A DNA stretch of 64,000 bases from Dechloromonas sp. (GTDB taxonomy: Bacteria > Pseudomonadota > Gammaproteobacteria > Burkholderiales > Rhodocyclaceae): the NCBI GenBank assembly GCA_016790815.1, contig JAEUOG010000032.1:26756-90755 (forward strand). Reading direction: 5' to 3'. Made by a program: the position numbers and the translations under genes. The notes under the pieces are model-generated. The model had not been told where the DNA came from. It worked only from the letters and a program-made list of their open reading frames with translations, and ran no database searches. This document shows, piece after piece, positions 46,258 to 56,009 of this stretch. Position 1 is the first letter of the stretch; each line of letters starts with the position of its first letter.

Positions 46258-48189
46258 CTAGGGAAGGTCTTCGTCTTTCATGCGATCGGCAGTTTTGGCG
46301 CCAACCACGCCGAGCCGGGTCTTCAGCGAGTCGGACTTGCCGTTGAACTGCGCTGAATAATAGACCGCGTTGCTCATCACTTTCTTGACGTAGTCGCGTG
46401 TTTCGCTGAACGGAATGGATTCGGCGTAGATCGCGCCTTCAAGCGGCCGGTCGGCCCGCCATTTTTTGGCCCTGCCTGGGCCGGCGTTATAGGCGGCGGA
46501 GGCGAGGACCGGGTGATTGTCGAGGTTTTCCATGACGAGCCGCATGTAACTGGTGCCAAGCAGGACGTTGATATCGGTGTCATTGACGCGACCCTGGCTG
46601 AAGTCGCGCAGACCGATTTTTTTGGCGACCCATTTGGCAGTGGCCGGCATGAGCTGCATGAGACCAGAGGCGCCAACGTTCGATTTGGCGCTGGTGATGA
46701 AGCGGCTTTCCTGACGCATCAATCCGTATACCCAGGCGTCGTCGAGTGACTGATTCTGAGCGGCGGGTCGCACCGTCTCGCCGTAGGGGGCGAGGAAGCG
46801 CAGCGTGAAATCATGTTCGCTGCGTGTCTTGTCGGCGGTGTTGATGGCGCGGTCCCATATCTGGTTGCGCTTGGCGAGGTTGGCGGCGGCAAGCAATTCG
46901 CGATCATCCATGCCGCGCAGCGACCAGTTCCATTCCCTGACGGCTTCAGTTCGGAGGTCTAGGCGGAAGAAGGCGAGGGCGCGGCGGATGCCCGGGTTAT
47001 CCAGGGCTGCTCGGGATTCTTCGGACGTCGTCGGCTTGGCCTTGGGCGGTAGCAAGACCGCCCGGCCGAGTTCTTCGTCTGCGAGATTGCTGTAGAAATT
47101 CGGTTGGCCGGATATTTTCTCGAACAGCGCATCAGCTTCGGATGTGCGTCCCCCGGATTTCAGGGCGCGACCTAGCCAGTAAGTCCAGTCCGGCTTGGCG
47201 GCAAGTTCGGCCGGCATGGCCTCGATGGTGTCGCGGACGACGCCCCACTCGTGGGCGCGCAGGGCGGCGCGGACTTTCCACTGGGCGCTATCTTCCGACA
47301 AAGGGGTCTTGCCGGCATTGGCATACCAGCCGACTGTCTCGGTCAGGTGTTTTTTGGCCCCTTGCAGGGCGATCTGGCTCCAGGCCCACTGGCGCTCGGA
47401 GTCGTGCAACCGGTTCTTGATTTTTTCGAGTTCTTCGGCGGCAACGCGCGGGTCGTTGGCGGCGAGGCGAGATACGGCAATAGCCGCGAGTTCGCGCCCT
47501 GCCCGGCTGGCCGACCAGTTTCCGGGTTGGCGTACAAGGTGGCTCATCGCGCTGCTGATGGCGCTGTCGTAGGCCCGACTGTCGGGCATCTGACTTTCCG
47601 GCAGGTAGTTGAGCGTCGTCTTTGCCCAGCCCGGTCGGTTGGCCTCAAGCTGGCGGCGGGCTCGCGCCCAGACCTCATCAGCTGAAATACGCTGGTTGGC
47701 GACCAGGGCATCCATGATCGGGCGGCATGCTTCCGGCGGCTCGAGCATGGTCAGCCAGTGTTTTTCGGCTTCGGCAAGTACGGCGCGGTCATTGCGGGCG
47801 AGGCGTGCCTGCTGGTTGTAGCAGGTGACGTCCGGTTCGGGGGCGAGCATTTTGGGGAATTCGGCGTCCACCTCGTTCCACATTGAACGCTTGCCGAGCC
47901 AGCGAATCCAGTCGGCGCGCAGCTTTTCGGCGACGTAACTGCCATCGTTGCGCTGCAGGAAATCGCGCAGATTCCCCGGGTCGCCCTTTTCCATCCAGAT
48001 GCGCAGCCGGTAGTTTTCCACGTACGTGGCCAGTTCGTGGGTGCCAAGCTGGTTTGCGGCGCGCTCCAGCTTGTTGATATCGCCGGCCCGGAATGCGTCA
48101 CGGGCGGAGATGAAAGCGGTGTCATCGCTACTTTGTGCGAAGACGTAAAACGGGAGGGCGAAGCTGAGGGCGAGGACGCGAAACTTCAT
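46258..48189 (-). CDS. Slt-type soluble lytic murein transglycosylase
   Basis: A 643-residue periplasmic enzyme. Signal peptide (1-18, ending YVFA), a long superhelical N-terminal region of alpha-helical repeats (about 20-440), then the catalytic SLT domain. The catalytic glutamate is in LMRQESRF, followed by GASGLMQLMPATA and AYNAGPGRAKKW. It cleaves peptidoglycan with formation of anhydro-muropeptides. Length agrees with Slt70 of E. coli. Its start codon is only 14 bases from that of the divergent cyclo-ligase gene. Confidence 0.92.
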   Translation of the reverse strand: MKFRVLALSFALPFYVFAQSSDDTAFISARDAFRAGDINKLERAANQLGTHELATYVENYRLRIWMEKGDPGNLRDFLQRNDGSYVAEKLRADWIRWLGKRSMWNEVDAEFPKMLAPEPDVTCYNQQARLARNDRAVLAEAEKHWLTMLEPPEACRPIMDALVANQRISADEVWARARRQLEANRPGWAKTTLNYLPESQMPDSRAYDSAISSAMSHLVRQPGNWSASRAGRELAAIAVSRLAANDPRVAAEELEKIKNRLHDSERQWAWSQIALQGAKKHLTETVGWYANAGKTPLSEDSAQWKVRAALRAHEWGVVRDTIEAMPAELAAKPDWTYWLGRALKSGGRTSEADALFEKISGQPNFYSNLADEELGRAVLLPPKAKPTTSEESRAALDNPGIRRALAFFRLDLRTEAVREWNWSLRGMDDRELLAAANLAKRNQIWDRAINTADKTRSEHDFTLRFLAPYGETVRPAAQNQSLDDAWVYGLMRQESRFITSAKSNVGASGLMQLMPATAKWVAKKIGLRDFSQGRVNDTDINVLLGTSYMRLVMENLDNHPVLASAAYNAGPGRAKKWRADRPLEGAIYAESIPFSETRDYVKKVMSNAVYYSAQFNGKSDSLKTRLGVVGAKTADRMKDEDLP

Positions 48190-48203
48190 GCTAGATTAGT
48201 GCC

Positions 48204-48785
48204 ATGGTTGAACCGAACGAGGATATCACGGGCTGGCGCCGGGCATTGCGTCGCGACATGGTGGCGCGACGTGCGGCCTTGGGCGCCGTGGAGCACGATA
48301 GGCTGTCGGCGCGGATAGTCGAGCACGTGCTGGCCGCTTTGCCGGTGCCCCGTATCGTGGCTTTTTGCTGGCCGATCAAGCATGAGCCCGATGTTCGGGC
48401 GGTCGTAGAGCGGTGGACGGCGTCTGGCACCATGGCTGCCCTGCCCGTTGTCGTCGCCGAGGATGCGCCGCTGGCCTTTCGTGTCTGGACCAAAGAAACA
48501 GCACTGGAGCCCGATCGTTACGGGATTCCAACGCCGGTTGCTGGAGATTTTGTGCTGCCCGACCTGATCCTGTTGCCGCTCAACGGTTTCGATGCGGCGG
48601 GCTATCGCCTCGGGTACGGCGGTGGCTATTTTGACCGTACGCTGGCGGCGCTCTCCCCTCGCCCACTCGCTGTCGGTGTCGGTTTCGAGATCAATCGGCT
48701 GGATAGCATCCGGCCGGAAAGTCACGATCAGCGGCTGGACTGGATCGTGACCGAAGCCGGCAGCTTCAGGATTTCGGCGGCCTGA
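48204..48785 (+). CDS. 5-formyltetrahydrofolate cyclo-ligase
   Basis: A 193-residue enzyme that converts 5-formyl-THF to 5,10-methenyl-THF with ATP. The basic N-terminus (WRRALRRDMVARRAAL) and the substrate/ATP loop LGYGGGYFDRTLA are typical. Its 3' end overlaps the convergent small membrane-protein gene by 20 bases. No strong Shine-Dalgarno is visible before ATG 48204. Confidence 0.92.
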   Translation: MVEPNEDITGWRRALRRDMVARRAALGAVEHDRLSARIVEHVLAALPVPRIVAFCWPIKHEPDVRAVVERWTASGTMAALPVVVAEDAPLAFRVWTKETALEPDRYGIPTPVAGDFVLPDLILLPLNGFDAAGYRLGYGGGYFDRTLAALSPRPLAVGVGFEINRLDSIRPESHDQRLDWIVTEAGSFRISAA

Positions 48786-49056
48786 GCTGCCACACCGCGA
48801 AGCTCGTGGTCAGCGCGGCCAGCATGACCAGTATGGCCTGGCGAAAATCGTAAAGCCCCGTTTGCAGGGCGAGATTCAGCGTGTAGCTGTGATGCAGCGC
48901 GAGGAGCAGTGTGCCTACGCTGAAGGCGACCCACATGCGCCATTGCCGGGTTGGCAGATCGCGCTGCAGCGAAAACTTCAGCGCGAATCCGCCGATCACC
49001 GCCTGGCTCAGGGCGGCGATGAGCAGAAAATAGACGCTCAGCAGGTAGGCGTTCAT
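48766..49056 (-). CDS. Small membrane protein in the cysK-patB operon
   Basis: A 96-residue protein with three hydrophobic segments (about 3-25, 42-60 and 70-88). I do not recognise the family. Its ATG overlaps the stop of the patB-like gene by 4 bases, so it is the last gene of the cysK-patB unit. It may help transport or sense a sulfur metabolite, but nothing in the sequence shows this. Confidence 0.7.
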   Translation of the reverse strand: MNAYLLSVYFLLIAALSQAVIGGFALKFSLQRDLPTRQWRMWVAFSVGTLLLALHHSYTLNLALQTGLYDFRQAILVMLAALTTSFAVWQLRPPKS

Positions 49057-50183
49057 GCGGCGCGGCAGGCGGTACTGAAACGCTTGAGCGCTTCTTCAAG
49101 CGTGCTGCGCGGACAGCCGAAATTGAGCCGCAGCCAGCCTGGTGCGCCGAAGTCGGCACCGTCGGAGAGGCCCAGGCCGTGTGCCTCGAAATGGGTGGCC
49201 GGCTTGGCCAGGCCGAGCTCGCGGACGTCGATCCAGGCCAGATAGGTGGCTTCGACCGATTTCATTTTTACCCCTTTTTCACCGTTGACCGTGGCAGTCA
49301 CCAGATCGCGGTTAGCGCGCAGGTAGCCGATCAATTCGCGATGCCAGTCGCCGCTATCGCGGTAGGCCGCTTCGCAGGCGGCCAGCCCGAGGACATTCAC
49401 GTGGGGGACGATGCCGCGCATGGCGTGCGCGAAGCGGTGGCGCAACTGGGTATCGGGAATGACTGCAAAAGCGCAGCCGAGGCCAGGGATGTTGAAGGTT
49501 TTCGACGGCGCCATGAGCGTGATGCTGCGCCTGGCCGCCTCCGGCGAGAGGCTGGCGAACGGGATGTGGCGCTTGTCGGCGTCGAGGATCAGTCCACAGT
49601 GGATTTCGTCGGAGCAGACGATCAGGTCATTGGCTTCGGCGAGGGCGGCGATTTCCAACAGTTCGTCGCGGCTCCAGCAGCGCCCGACCGGGTTGTGCGG
49701 GTGGCAGAGCAGGAAGAGTTCGGTTTCAGCGTTTATCGCAGCCTTTAGTGCGCTGTGATCGAATTGCCAACCATCCTCGGTGCACGCCAGTTCGGCGCGG
49801 CTCAGCTTGCGGCCGGAAAAGTGCGGCGCAGACAGAAACGGCGGGTAAATCGGCGTGGCCGTCAAAACGGCGCCATCGACTGCCCGGCAGGCGACGTTGA
49901 GCCCGGTGACCAGACCCGGCAGCCACACGATCCAGTCTGCCTCGATGCGCCAGTCGTATTCGCTTTCAAGGTGAGCGAGTACTGACTCCGTGAGCGACGG
50001 CCACGGCCCGCCATAGCCGAAGACGCGGTGCTCGATGCGCCGGTGCAGGGCTGCCATGACGGCCGGCGGCGCAGCAAAATCCATGTCCGCCACCCAGAGT
50101 GGCAGCACATCACGTCCGGCGTAACGACGCCACTTCTCGGAGTCCGAGCCGCGGCGGTCGATGGGCTGGTCGAAGGCGCTCAC
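49053..50183 (-). CDS. PatB/MalY-type C-S beta-lyase
   Basis: A 376-residue fold-type I PLP enzyme. PLP lysine in [12 protein letters not shown], phosphate-binding and Asp/Asn residues in HNPVGRCW and CSDEIHCGL. Homologues cleave the C-S bond of cystathionine and cysteine conjugates, giving homocysteine or a thiol, pyruvate and ammonia. It is coupled by 4-base overlap to cysK. A repeat copy at 49264-49299 encodes [12 protein letters not shown] in the C-terminal domain. Confidence 0.9.
   Translation of the reverse strand: MSAFDQPIDRRGSDSEKWRRYAGRDVLPLWVADMDFAAPPAVMAALHRRIEHRVFGYGGPWPSLTESVLAHLESEYDWRIEADWIVWLPGLVTGLNVACRAVDGAVLTATPIYPPFLSAPHFSGRKLSRAELACTEDGWQFDHSALKAAINAETELFLLCHPHNPVGRCWSRDELLEIAALAEANDLIVCSDEIHCGLILDADKRHIPFASLSPEAARRSITLMAPSKTFNIPGLGCAFAVIPDTQLRHRFAHAMRGIVPHVNVLGLAACEAAYRDSGDWHRELIGYLRANRDLVTATVNGEKGVKMKSVEATYLAWIDVRELGLAKPATHFEAHGLGLSDGADFGAPGWLRLNFGCPRSTLEEALKRFSTACRAA
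49264..49299 (+). repeat. Dispersed 36-bp element, copy 19
   Basis: Plus-strand copy, ATTTTTACCC, TTTTT then CGTTGACCGTGGCAGTC, inside the patB-like gene. Confidence 0.8.
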
Positions 50184-51112
50184 ACGTCGAGATGCTGATA
50201 AAGCACGGTGGACAGGTAACGCTCGCCGCAGGACGGGATGATGACGACGATGTTCTTGCCGGCGTTCTCCGGGCGTTTGGCGACTTCCAACGCGGCCCAG
50301 CTGGCAGCGCCGGACGAAATGCCGACGAGCAGCCCTTCTTCGGTCGCCATGCGGCGGGCCATGGTCAGCGCATCGTCGTTCATGACGCGGATCACCTCGT
50401 CGTAAATGGCGGTATTGAGCACGGCCGGGACGAAGCCGGCGCCGATGCCCTGGATCGGATGCGGGCCTTTGGCGCCGCCGGACAGCACTGGTGAGGCGTC
50501 GGGTTCGATGGCGATGACCTGGATTTTCGGATTTTTGGCTTTCAGTGCCTCGCCCACCCCGGTCACCGTGCCGCCGGTGCCGACGCCGGCGATGAAGATA
50601 TCGACCTGGCCATCGGTATCGCGCCAGATTTCCTCGGCCGTCGTGCTGCGGTGGACGGCCGGATTGGCCGGATTTTCAAATTGCTGCGGGATGAAATAGC
50701 GGCTGTCGCTGGCGGCCAGTTCCATTGCCCTGTTGATCGCGCCGCCCATGCCGTCCGGGCCCGGGGTCAGGATCAGTTCGGCGCCATAGGCCTTGAGCAG
50801 CAGCTTGCGTTCGCGGCTCATCGTCTCCGGCATCGTGAAAGCGCACTTCACGCCGCGCGCCGCGCAGACCATGGCCAGGCCGATGCCGGTGTTGCCCGAA
50901 GTGGGTTCGAGCACAACGGTGTCCGGCCCGATCTTGCCCGCAGCGATGGCTGAATCGAGCATGGCGACGGCGATGCGATCCTTGACGCTGCTGCCCGGAT
51001 TGAAGAACTCCAGCTTGGCGAGAACGGTGGCGCCGCTGCCGGCGACAACGCGGTTGAGGCGAACCAGCGGCGTGTTGCCGACCAGTTCGGTGATGTCTTT
51101 GGCGATTCTCAT
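50180..51112 (-). CDS. cysK: Cysteine synthase CysK
   Basis: A 310-residue O-acetylserine sulfhydrylase. The PLP lysine lies in [11 protein letters not shown], the substrate loop is PTSGNTGIG, the phosphate loop [10 protein letters not shown]. The start was set at ATG 51112; a longer frame to 52123 is antisense to the carbonic-anhydrase-like gene. With the coupled C-S lyase it makes an operon that both makes cysteine and can break C-S bonds. Confidence 0.95.
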   Translation of the reverse strand: MRIAKDITELVGNTPLVRLNRVVAGSGATVLAKLEFFNPGSSVKDRIAVAMLDSAIAAGKIGPDTVVLEPTSGNTGIGLAMVCAARGVKCAFTMPETMSRERKLLLKAYGAELILTPGPDGMGGAINRAMELAASDSRYFIPQQFENPANPAVHRSTTAEEIWRDTDGQVDIFIAGVGTGGTVTGVGEALKAKNPKIQVIAIEPDASPVLSGGAKGPHPIQGIGAGFVPAVLNTAIYDEVIRVMNDDALTMARRMATEEGLLVGISSGAASWAALEVAKRPENAGKNIVVIIPSCGERYLSTVLYQHLDV

Positions 51113-51290
51113 GATGCGCTTCCAAAAAGTGATGCGTGATTGTAGGCGACTCTGCGCCCGTCGTGGCGGGCAGCTTGGCCGTTCGGAAGAGTGCACGGCT
51201 TGTTCAGGCAGCCTTTCACGCGACAACGGATCACCAAGTTCCGTGCGGCCGGCCCTTCCCGCGAAACACGGTTGACGGTACAAAGACGAA

Positions 51291-51325
51291 TAAATCCAGT
51301 GCGGCGCCATTGACCGCAAAAAAGA
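51291..51325 (+). repeat. Possible weak copy of the dispersed element
   Basis: AAATCCAGTG then GGCGCCATTGACCGCA, between cysK and the divergent carbonic-anhydrase-like gene. It lacks the T-rich arm and GG-TY core; counted only as doubtful. Confidence 0.3.
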
Positions 51326-51361
51326 ACAGCGAGACCGCATTGCCAACACGCCGGAGGGGAC

Positions 51362-52435
51362 ATGAACAATATTCATCATCAGCCTATCGACGAGCGCATC
51401 GACTGGCTGTTCGAGCTTGCCAAGCGTCATGGCGAGACATTCCGCAGTCCGGAAGCCTGGCTCGCCCGGCAACGCTACCAGGCCGAACACCCGACCGCCA
51501 TCGCTGTGCTCAAGTGTATGGATGGTCGCATCAATATCGCGGTCGCCACCAACACCCCGACCGGCATCCTGATGCCATTCCGCAACCTTGGTGGCATGTT
51601 CGATCTCGGCTGGCCGCATCTCGGCGAGGTGGTCGCCCATCACGTGCAGCGCATGGTCGGGGCCGGCCGGCGCGTGCTTTTTCTCATAACCTACCATTGG
51701 TCGCGCGGTAACCCGAAACGCGGCTGTGCCGGTTTTGCCTACGACACCGCCGCCGCCATTGCGCACACCCAGCAGATTCGCCGCCAGATGGAACACATCT
51801 TCGGCAGTACTCACGGCACCGTCTATCCGCTCGTCTGCGGCTTCGAAACCGACGAGGAAGCCCTCACCATCCACGGCAATGATGGCTCGGTGCTCGACCT
51901 GGCCGCCCTGTCGGTGGGCGAACTCGCCACCCTCGAACCCCGGCTGGCCGCCCTGCTGCCCGACATGCCGGCGCAGATGCAGGCCGACCTGCTCCCCCTG
52001 CTCCGTGGCAACCTCGATCACATCGCCGATACCCGCACCCAGACCGCGCAACGCGAGCGGCAACTCGACATCGAGCACCGCGAATGGGCGATCTGCATCG
52101 GCCGTGGTTTCGATTTTCTCCATACGCCCAACCTTGCCCTGATCATCGGCCCGTACAGCCCGGATCTTGCCGATCCGGTGCGCAAGGCGGCCGGCATCAT
52201 CAAGAGCAACATGAAAGCCGGTCGCATTCCGGATGACGGCTTCCTGCTGCTCGCCTCGGTGCCCTACGACGAAATTGGCGTCGAGCGGGCGCGCGCCGAA
52301 CTTAAGGCCCGCTTCATGTCAGGCTTCGCGGCCAATGTCGTGACACAGGAATTTCCCGAACTTGCTGCGCGGATGAGTACGCGCACTGCCGTCCTCGACT
52401 GGCGCTCGCGGAATCTCGAACTCATCGGCGCCTGA
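51362..52435 (+). CDS. Putative beta-carbonic-anhydrase-like metalloprotein
   Basis: A 357-residue soluble protein. Near the N-terminus, LKCMDGRIN gives the CxDxR motif of beta-type carbonic anhydrases (Cys52, Asp54, Arg56). FRNLGGMF resembles the RNxGN segment, and [12 protein letters not shown] supplies His112 and Cys122, which could complete a Cys-His-Cys zinc site, with unusually wide His-Cys spacing. It resembles the carboxysome-shell CA-domain proteins of Rhodocyclales in my memory, but no carboxysome gene is near. The GGAGGGGA ribosome-binding site is strong. Activity is inferred, not shown. Confidence 0.65.
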   Translation: MNNIHHQPIDERIDWLFELAKRHGETFRSPEAWLARQRYQAEHPTAIAVLKCMDGRINIAVATNTPTGILMPFRNLGGMFDLGWPHLGEVVAHHVQRMVGAGRRVLFLITYHWSRGNPKRGCAGFAYDTAAAIAHTQQIRRQMEHIFGSTHGTVYPLVCGFETDEEALTIHGNDGSVLDLAALSVGELATLEPRLAALLPDMPAQMQADLLPLLRGNLDHIADTRTQTAQRERQLDIEHREWAICIGRGFDFLHTPNLALIIGPYSPDLADPVRKAAGIIKSNMKAGRIPDDGFLLLASVPYDEIGVERARAELKARFMSGFAANVVTQEFPELAARMSTRTAVLDWRSRNLELIGA

Positions 52436-52512
52436 AGCTTCGGGAGTCTGTGTTGCACCCAGTGGCGCCGCGGGCAATATCGTGACGCTTTGCCGATGCT
52501 CGGCAAAACATC

Positions 52513-52548
52513 GATTTCGGGCATTTTTTCCGGTCGACCGCAGCAGTC
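52513..52548 (+). repeat. Dispersed 36-bp element, copy 20
   Basis: Plus-strand copy closest to the consensus: GATTTCGGGC, ATTTTTT, CCGGTCGACCGCAGCAG. Intergenic between the convergent carbonic-anhydrase-like and ilvA genes. Confidence 0.9.
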
Positions 52549-52564
52549 AACCGGGTGGCGTCGA

Positions 52565-54097
52565 TCAGCCCAGAAACAGCTTGTAAGCCGGGTTCTTGCT
52601 CTCGTCCCAGTGGGCGTAGCCAAGGTTGGTCAGGAATTCCTTGAACTTGCCCATGTCGCCCGGCGGCACCTGCATGCCGACCAGTACGCGACCGTAGTCG
52701 GCGCCGTGGTTGCGGTAGTGGAAGAGGCTGATGTTCCAGCCAGCGCTCATCTGGGTCAGGAAATTCATCAGTGCTCCCGGTTTTTCCGGGAATTCGAAGC
52801 GGTAGAGCAGTTCGTGCAGGCCCTTTTCGCAAACCGCCGGGGCGTGGCCGCCAACCATGTGGCGAATATGGTTTTTGGCCATTTCGTCGTCGGTCAGGTC
52901 GAGCGTCGGGTAGCCGTGCTTTTGCAGGCTGTCGACCAGTTTCAGCGATTCCTTGCGGTCGCTGACCTGGACGCCAACGAAGACATGCGCTTCGCTGGCG
53001 GTGTGGTAGCGGTAGTTGAACTCGGTGACATTGCGCTTGCCGATCAGCGACAGGAATTTCTTGTAGGCGCCCGGCTTTTCGGGGAGCGTGACGGCGAAAA
53101 CGGCCTCGCGCTGCTCGCCGAATTCGGCACGCTCGGCGACGAAGCGCAGGCGGTCGAAGTTCATGTTGGCACCAGAACTGACGGCGATCAGATTCTTGTC
53201 CTTCAGCTTGTGCTGGCGGGCGTATTCCTTGGCGCCGGCAACGGCCAGTGCGCCGGCCGGTTCGAGAATCGAGCGGGTGTCCTCGAACACGTCCTTGATC
53301 GCGGCGCAGATGGCGTCGGTGTCGACCAGCACCATTTCATCGACGTATTCCTTGCACAGGCGGAAGGTTTCTTCGCCAACCAGCTTGACCGCCGCGCCAT
53401 CGGCAAACAGCCCGACCTGATTGAGCTTGACGCGATGGCCCTTGGCCAGCGATTGGGTCATCGCGTCCGCATCCCTGGCTTCGACGCCGATGACCTTGAT
53501 TTCCGGGCGCAGACGCTTGATGTAGGCGGCAACACCGGCCAGCAGACCACCACCGCCGACGCAGCAGAAGACCGCGTGGATCGGCCCGCTGTGCCGTGAA
53601 TGCTGACGCAGGACTTCCATGGCGATGGTGCCTTGGCCGGCGATCACTTCCGGGTCGTCAAACGGATGGACGAAGGTCATCTTTTCGGCTTTTTCAAGCT
53701 CGAGCGCGTGCGCGTAGGCCTCGTCGTAAGAGTCGCCAAACAGCACGACCTCACCGCCCCGGTTGCGCACGGCATCCACCTTGATGCCCGGCGTCGAGGT
53801 CGGCATCACGATGACCGCCCGACACCCGACCTTGGCGGCCGACATCGCGACGCCCTGGGCGTGATTGCCGGCCGAGGCGCAAATCACGCCGCGCTTGAGC
53901 TTTTCGGCAGAAAGGCTGGCGATCTTGTTGTAGGCGCCGCGGATCTTGAAGGAAAACACCGGCTGCAGATCTTCACGCTTCAGAAAGATCTTGTTGCCGA
54001 CCCGGGCGGAAAGGTTGCTGGCGAGGTCGAGCGGCGTTTCGACGGCCACGTCATAAACCTGTGCGTTGAGAACTTTTTCGAGATAATCCGGGTGCAT
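52565..54097 (-). CDS. ilvA: Biosynthetic threonine ammonia-lyase IlvA
   Basis: A 510-residue PLP enzyme (threonine to 2-oxobutyrate, first step of isoleucine synthesis). PLP lysine in FSFKIRGAYN, catalytic-domain glycine loop CCVGGGGLLAG, and two C-terminal ACT-like regulatory domains (about 330-420 and 425-510) as in feedback-regulated IlvA. I set the start at ATG 54097; a TTG nine bases upstream is possible. No clear leader-peptide attenuator is seen, since only 38 bases separate it from the divergent gene. Confidence 0.95.
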   Translation of the reverse strand: MHPDYLEKVLNAQVYDVAVETPLDLASNLSARVGNKIFLKREDLQPVFSFKIRGAYNKIASLSAEKLKRGVICASAGNHAQGVAMSAAKVGCRAVIVMPTSTPGIKVDAVRNRGGEVVLFGDSYDEAYAHALELEKAEKMTFVHPFDDPEVIAGQGTIAMEVLRQHSRHSGPIHAVFCCVGGGGLLAGVAAYIKRLRPEIKVIGVEARDADAMTQSLAKGHRVKLNQVGLFADGAAVKLVGEETFRLCKEYVDEMVLVDTDAICAAIKDVFEDTRSILEPAGALAVAGAKEYARQHKLKDKNLIAVSSGANMNFDRLRFVAERAEFGEQREAVFAVTLPEKPGAYKKFLSLIGKRNVTEFNYRYHTASEAHVFVGVQVSDRKESLKLVDSLQKHGYPTLDLTDDEMAKNHIRHMVGGHAPAVCEKGLHELLYRFEFPEKPGALMNFLTQMSAGWNISLFHYRNHGADYGRVLVGMQVPPGDMGKFKEFLTNLGYAHWDESKNPAYKLFLG

Positions 54098-54135
54098 TGC
54101 GCGCAACTCATTAAGGCAAAAGGGAGATTCTACGG

Positions 54136-54561
54136 GTGGAGTGGCTAAACGTCACGGCGGAAAGCGGGCTTTGGGGCCTGCTGGTGGCCAGTTTTCTCTC
54201 GGCGACGGTGCTGCCCGGCGGTTCCGAGGCGTTGCTCTGGGGTTTTCTGCGCCAGCATCCGGCTGAATTCGGCCCGGCGCTGGCTCTGGCCACGCTCGGC
54301 AACACCGGGGGCGGCATGGTGTCGTGGTGGTGCGGCCGCTTTTTGCCGCGCTGGCAAAGGCTGGAAAACCTGCCGCATCGCGACAAGCTGGAACGCTGGG
54401 GTAGCCCCGCCCTGCTGCTGGCCTGGGCACCTTTGATCGGCGACGCGTTGTGCATCGCGGCTGGCTGGTTGCGTTTACACTGGCTGCCCTGCTGTCTGTT
54501 CATGGCCATCGGCAAGCTTGCGCGCTACTGGCTGGTCGCCCAATCTGCCTTGAGTTTCTGA
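54136..54561 (+). CDS. YqaA-like (DedA/SNARE-associated) membrane protein
   Basis: A 141-residue membrane protein of the YqaA type with about four hydrophobic segments and the motif FLSATVLPGGSEALL, and a second half ending in WAPLIGDALCIAAGW. DedA relatives move or flip lipids. GTG start at 54136, AGGGAG upstream. The TGA overlaps the ATG of chrA by one base. Confidence 0.85.
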   Translation: MEWLNVTAESGLWGLLVASFLSATVLPGGSEALLWGFLRQHPAEFGPALALATLGNTGGGMVSWWCGRFLPRWQRLENLPHRDKLERWGSPALLLAWAPLIGDALCIAAGWLRLHWLPCCLFMAIGKLARYWLVAQSALSF

Positions 54562-55910
54562 TGGATCAATCTACCCCGCCCGCCCCTGTCACTTTCTGGG
54601 AAGCTTTCCGCTTCTGGCTCAAGCTCGGTTTCATCAGCTTCGGCGGCCCGGCCGGGCAGATTTCGATGATGCATCAGGAACTGGTCGACAAGCGCCGCTG
54701 GCTGTCGGAAGGCCGTTTCCTGCATGCGCTCAATTACTGCATGGTGCTGCCCGGACCCGAGGCGCAACAACTGGCGACCTACATCGGCTGGCTAATGCAC
54801 CGAACCTGGGGTGGTATCGTCGCCGGCGTGCTGTTCGTGCTGCCTTCCTTGTTCATCCTGATCGCGCTGTCGTGGATCTACATTGCCTACGGCAACACGA
54901 CGCTGGTTGCCGGGCTTTTCTTCGGCATCAAGCCGGCAGTGACGGCCATCGTTTTGCAGGCGGCCTGGCGGATTGGCTCGCGGGCGTTGAAGAACAAGCT
55001 GCTGTGGGCGATTGCAGCGGCAGCCTTCGTTGCGATTTTCGTTTTTGCCACGCCATTTCCGGCGATTGTCGCGGTTGCCGCCCTGATTGGTTACCTTGGC
55101 GGGCGCCTGTGGCCGGATTTCTTCAAATCCCACGGTCAACACGGAAAAAGCGCCAAATCCGCAGGGCCGGCGCTGATCGACGATGGCACCCCAACGCCGG
55201 AGCACGCCTTGTTCCGCTGGTCACGTCCGCTCACGGTGGCTGTTATCGGCGCCCTGCTCTGGGCGCTGCCGATGGGCCTACTCACCGCCACACTCGGCTG
55301 GAATCACACGCTGACCCAGATGGGCTGGTTCTTCACCAAGGCTGCGCTGCTTACCTTCGGCGGCGCCTATGCCGTGTTGCCATACGTCTATCAGGGCGCG
55401 GTGACGCATTTCGGCTGGCTGACACCGACCCAGATGATCGATGGGCTGGCGCTGGGCGAAACGACGCCGGGGCCGCTGATCATGGTCGTTGCTTTCGTCG
55501 GCTTCGTTGGTGGCATCCAGGCGCCGCAAATGCAGGCCATGTTCGGACCGGATGGTCTGTTCCTGGCGGGGGCAATTGCGGCCAGCGTCGTGACGTGGTT
55601 TACGTTCCTGCCCTCATTCATCTTCATCCTGCTCGGCGGGCCGGTGGTTGAAACGACGCACGGCAATCTCAATTTCACCGCGCCGCTGACGGCGATTACG
55701 GCGGCCGTGGTGGGCGTAATCCTCAATCTGGCCTTGTTTTTCGCTTATCACGTGTTCTGGCCGCAGGGCTTTGCCGGCAAATTTGACCTTGTTTCGGGCC
55801 TGATTACGCTGACTGCCGCGCTGGCGCTCTTCCGTTTCAAGCAAAGCGTCATTCGGGTAATTGTCGCTAGCGCTCTGCTCGGGTTGGTGCTCAAGCTGCT
55901 GGGTGCCTAA
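54561..55910 (+). CDS. chrA: Chromate transporter ChrA
   Basis: A 449-residue long-chain ChrA with two homologous halves: FGGPAGQISMMHQELVDKRRW in the first (two parts) and FGGAYAVLPYVYQGAV with ALGETTPGPLIMVVAFVGF in the second. Long-chain ChrA proteins export chromate. Start ATG 54561; the longer open frame (54450) overlaps the YqaA-like gene. A minus-strand repeat copy encodes FFKSHGQHGKSAKSAG in the hydrophilic linker between the halves. Confidence 0.93.
   Translation: MDQSTPPAPVTFWEAFRFWLKLGFISFGGPAGQISMMHQELVDKRRWLSEGRFLHALNYCMVLPGPEAQQLATYIGWLMHRTWGGIVAGVLFVLPSLFILIALSWIYIAYGNTTLVAGLFFGIKPAVTAIVLQAAWRIGSRALKNKLLWAIAAAAFVAIFVFATPFPAIVAVAALIGYLGGRLWPDFFKSHGQHGKSAKSAGPALIDDGTPTPEHALFRWSRPLTVAVIGALLWALPMGLLTATLGWNHTLTQMGWFFTKAALLTFGGAYAVLPYVYQGAVTHFGWLTPTQMIDGLALGETTPGPLIMVVAFVGFVGGIQAPQMQAMFGPDGLFLAGAIAASVVTWFTFLPSFIFILLGGPVVETTHGNLNFTAPLTAITAAVVGVILNLALFFAYHVFWPQGFAGKFDLVSGLITLTAALALFRFKQSVIRVIVASALLGLVLKLLGA
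55124..55159 (-). repeat. Dispersed 36-bp element, copy 21
   Basis: Minus-strand copy, GATTTGGCGC, TTTTT then GTGTTGACCGTGGGATT, inside chrA at the linker between the two halves. Confidence 0.75.
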
Positions 55911-56009
55911 CGAAGCTGAACCTTTGCAGCGCCCGGTACGTCTACCTGTCCCCGCGTCCTGCCCTGCAATACGCTAAAATTCACCTTTTGACGGACCCCG
56001 GCTGCTTCC

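Noticed and set aside
51113-52123. N-terminal extension of the cysK frame
   Set aside because: Antisense to the carbonic-anhydrase-like gene; the CysK N-terminus begins normally at 51112.
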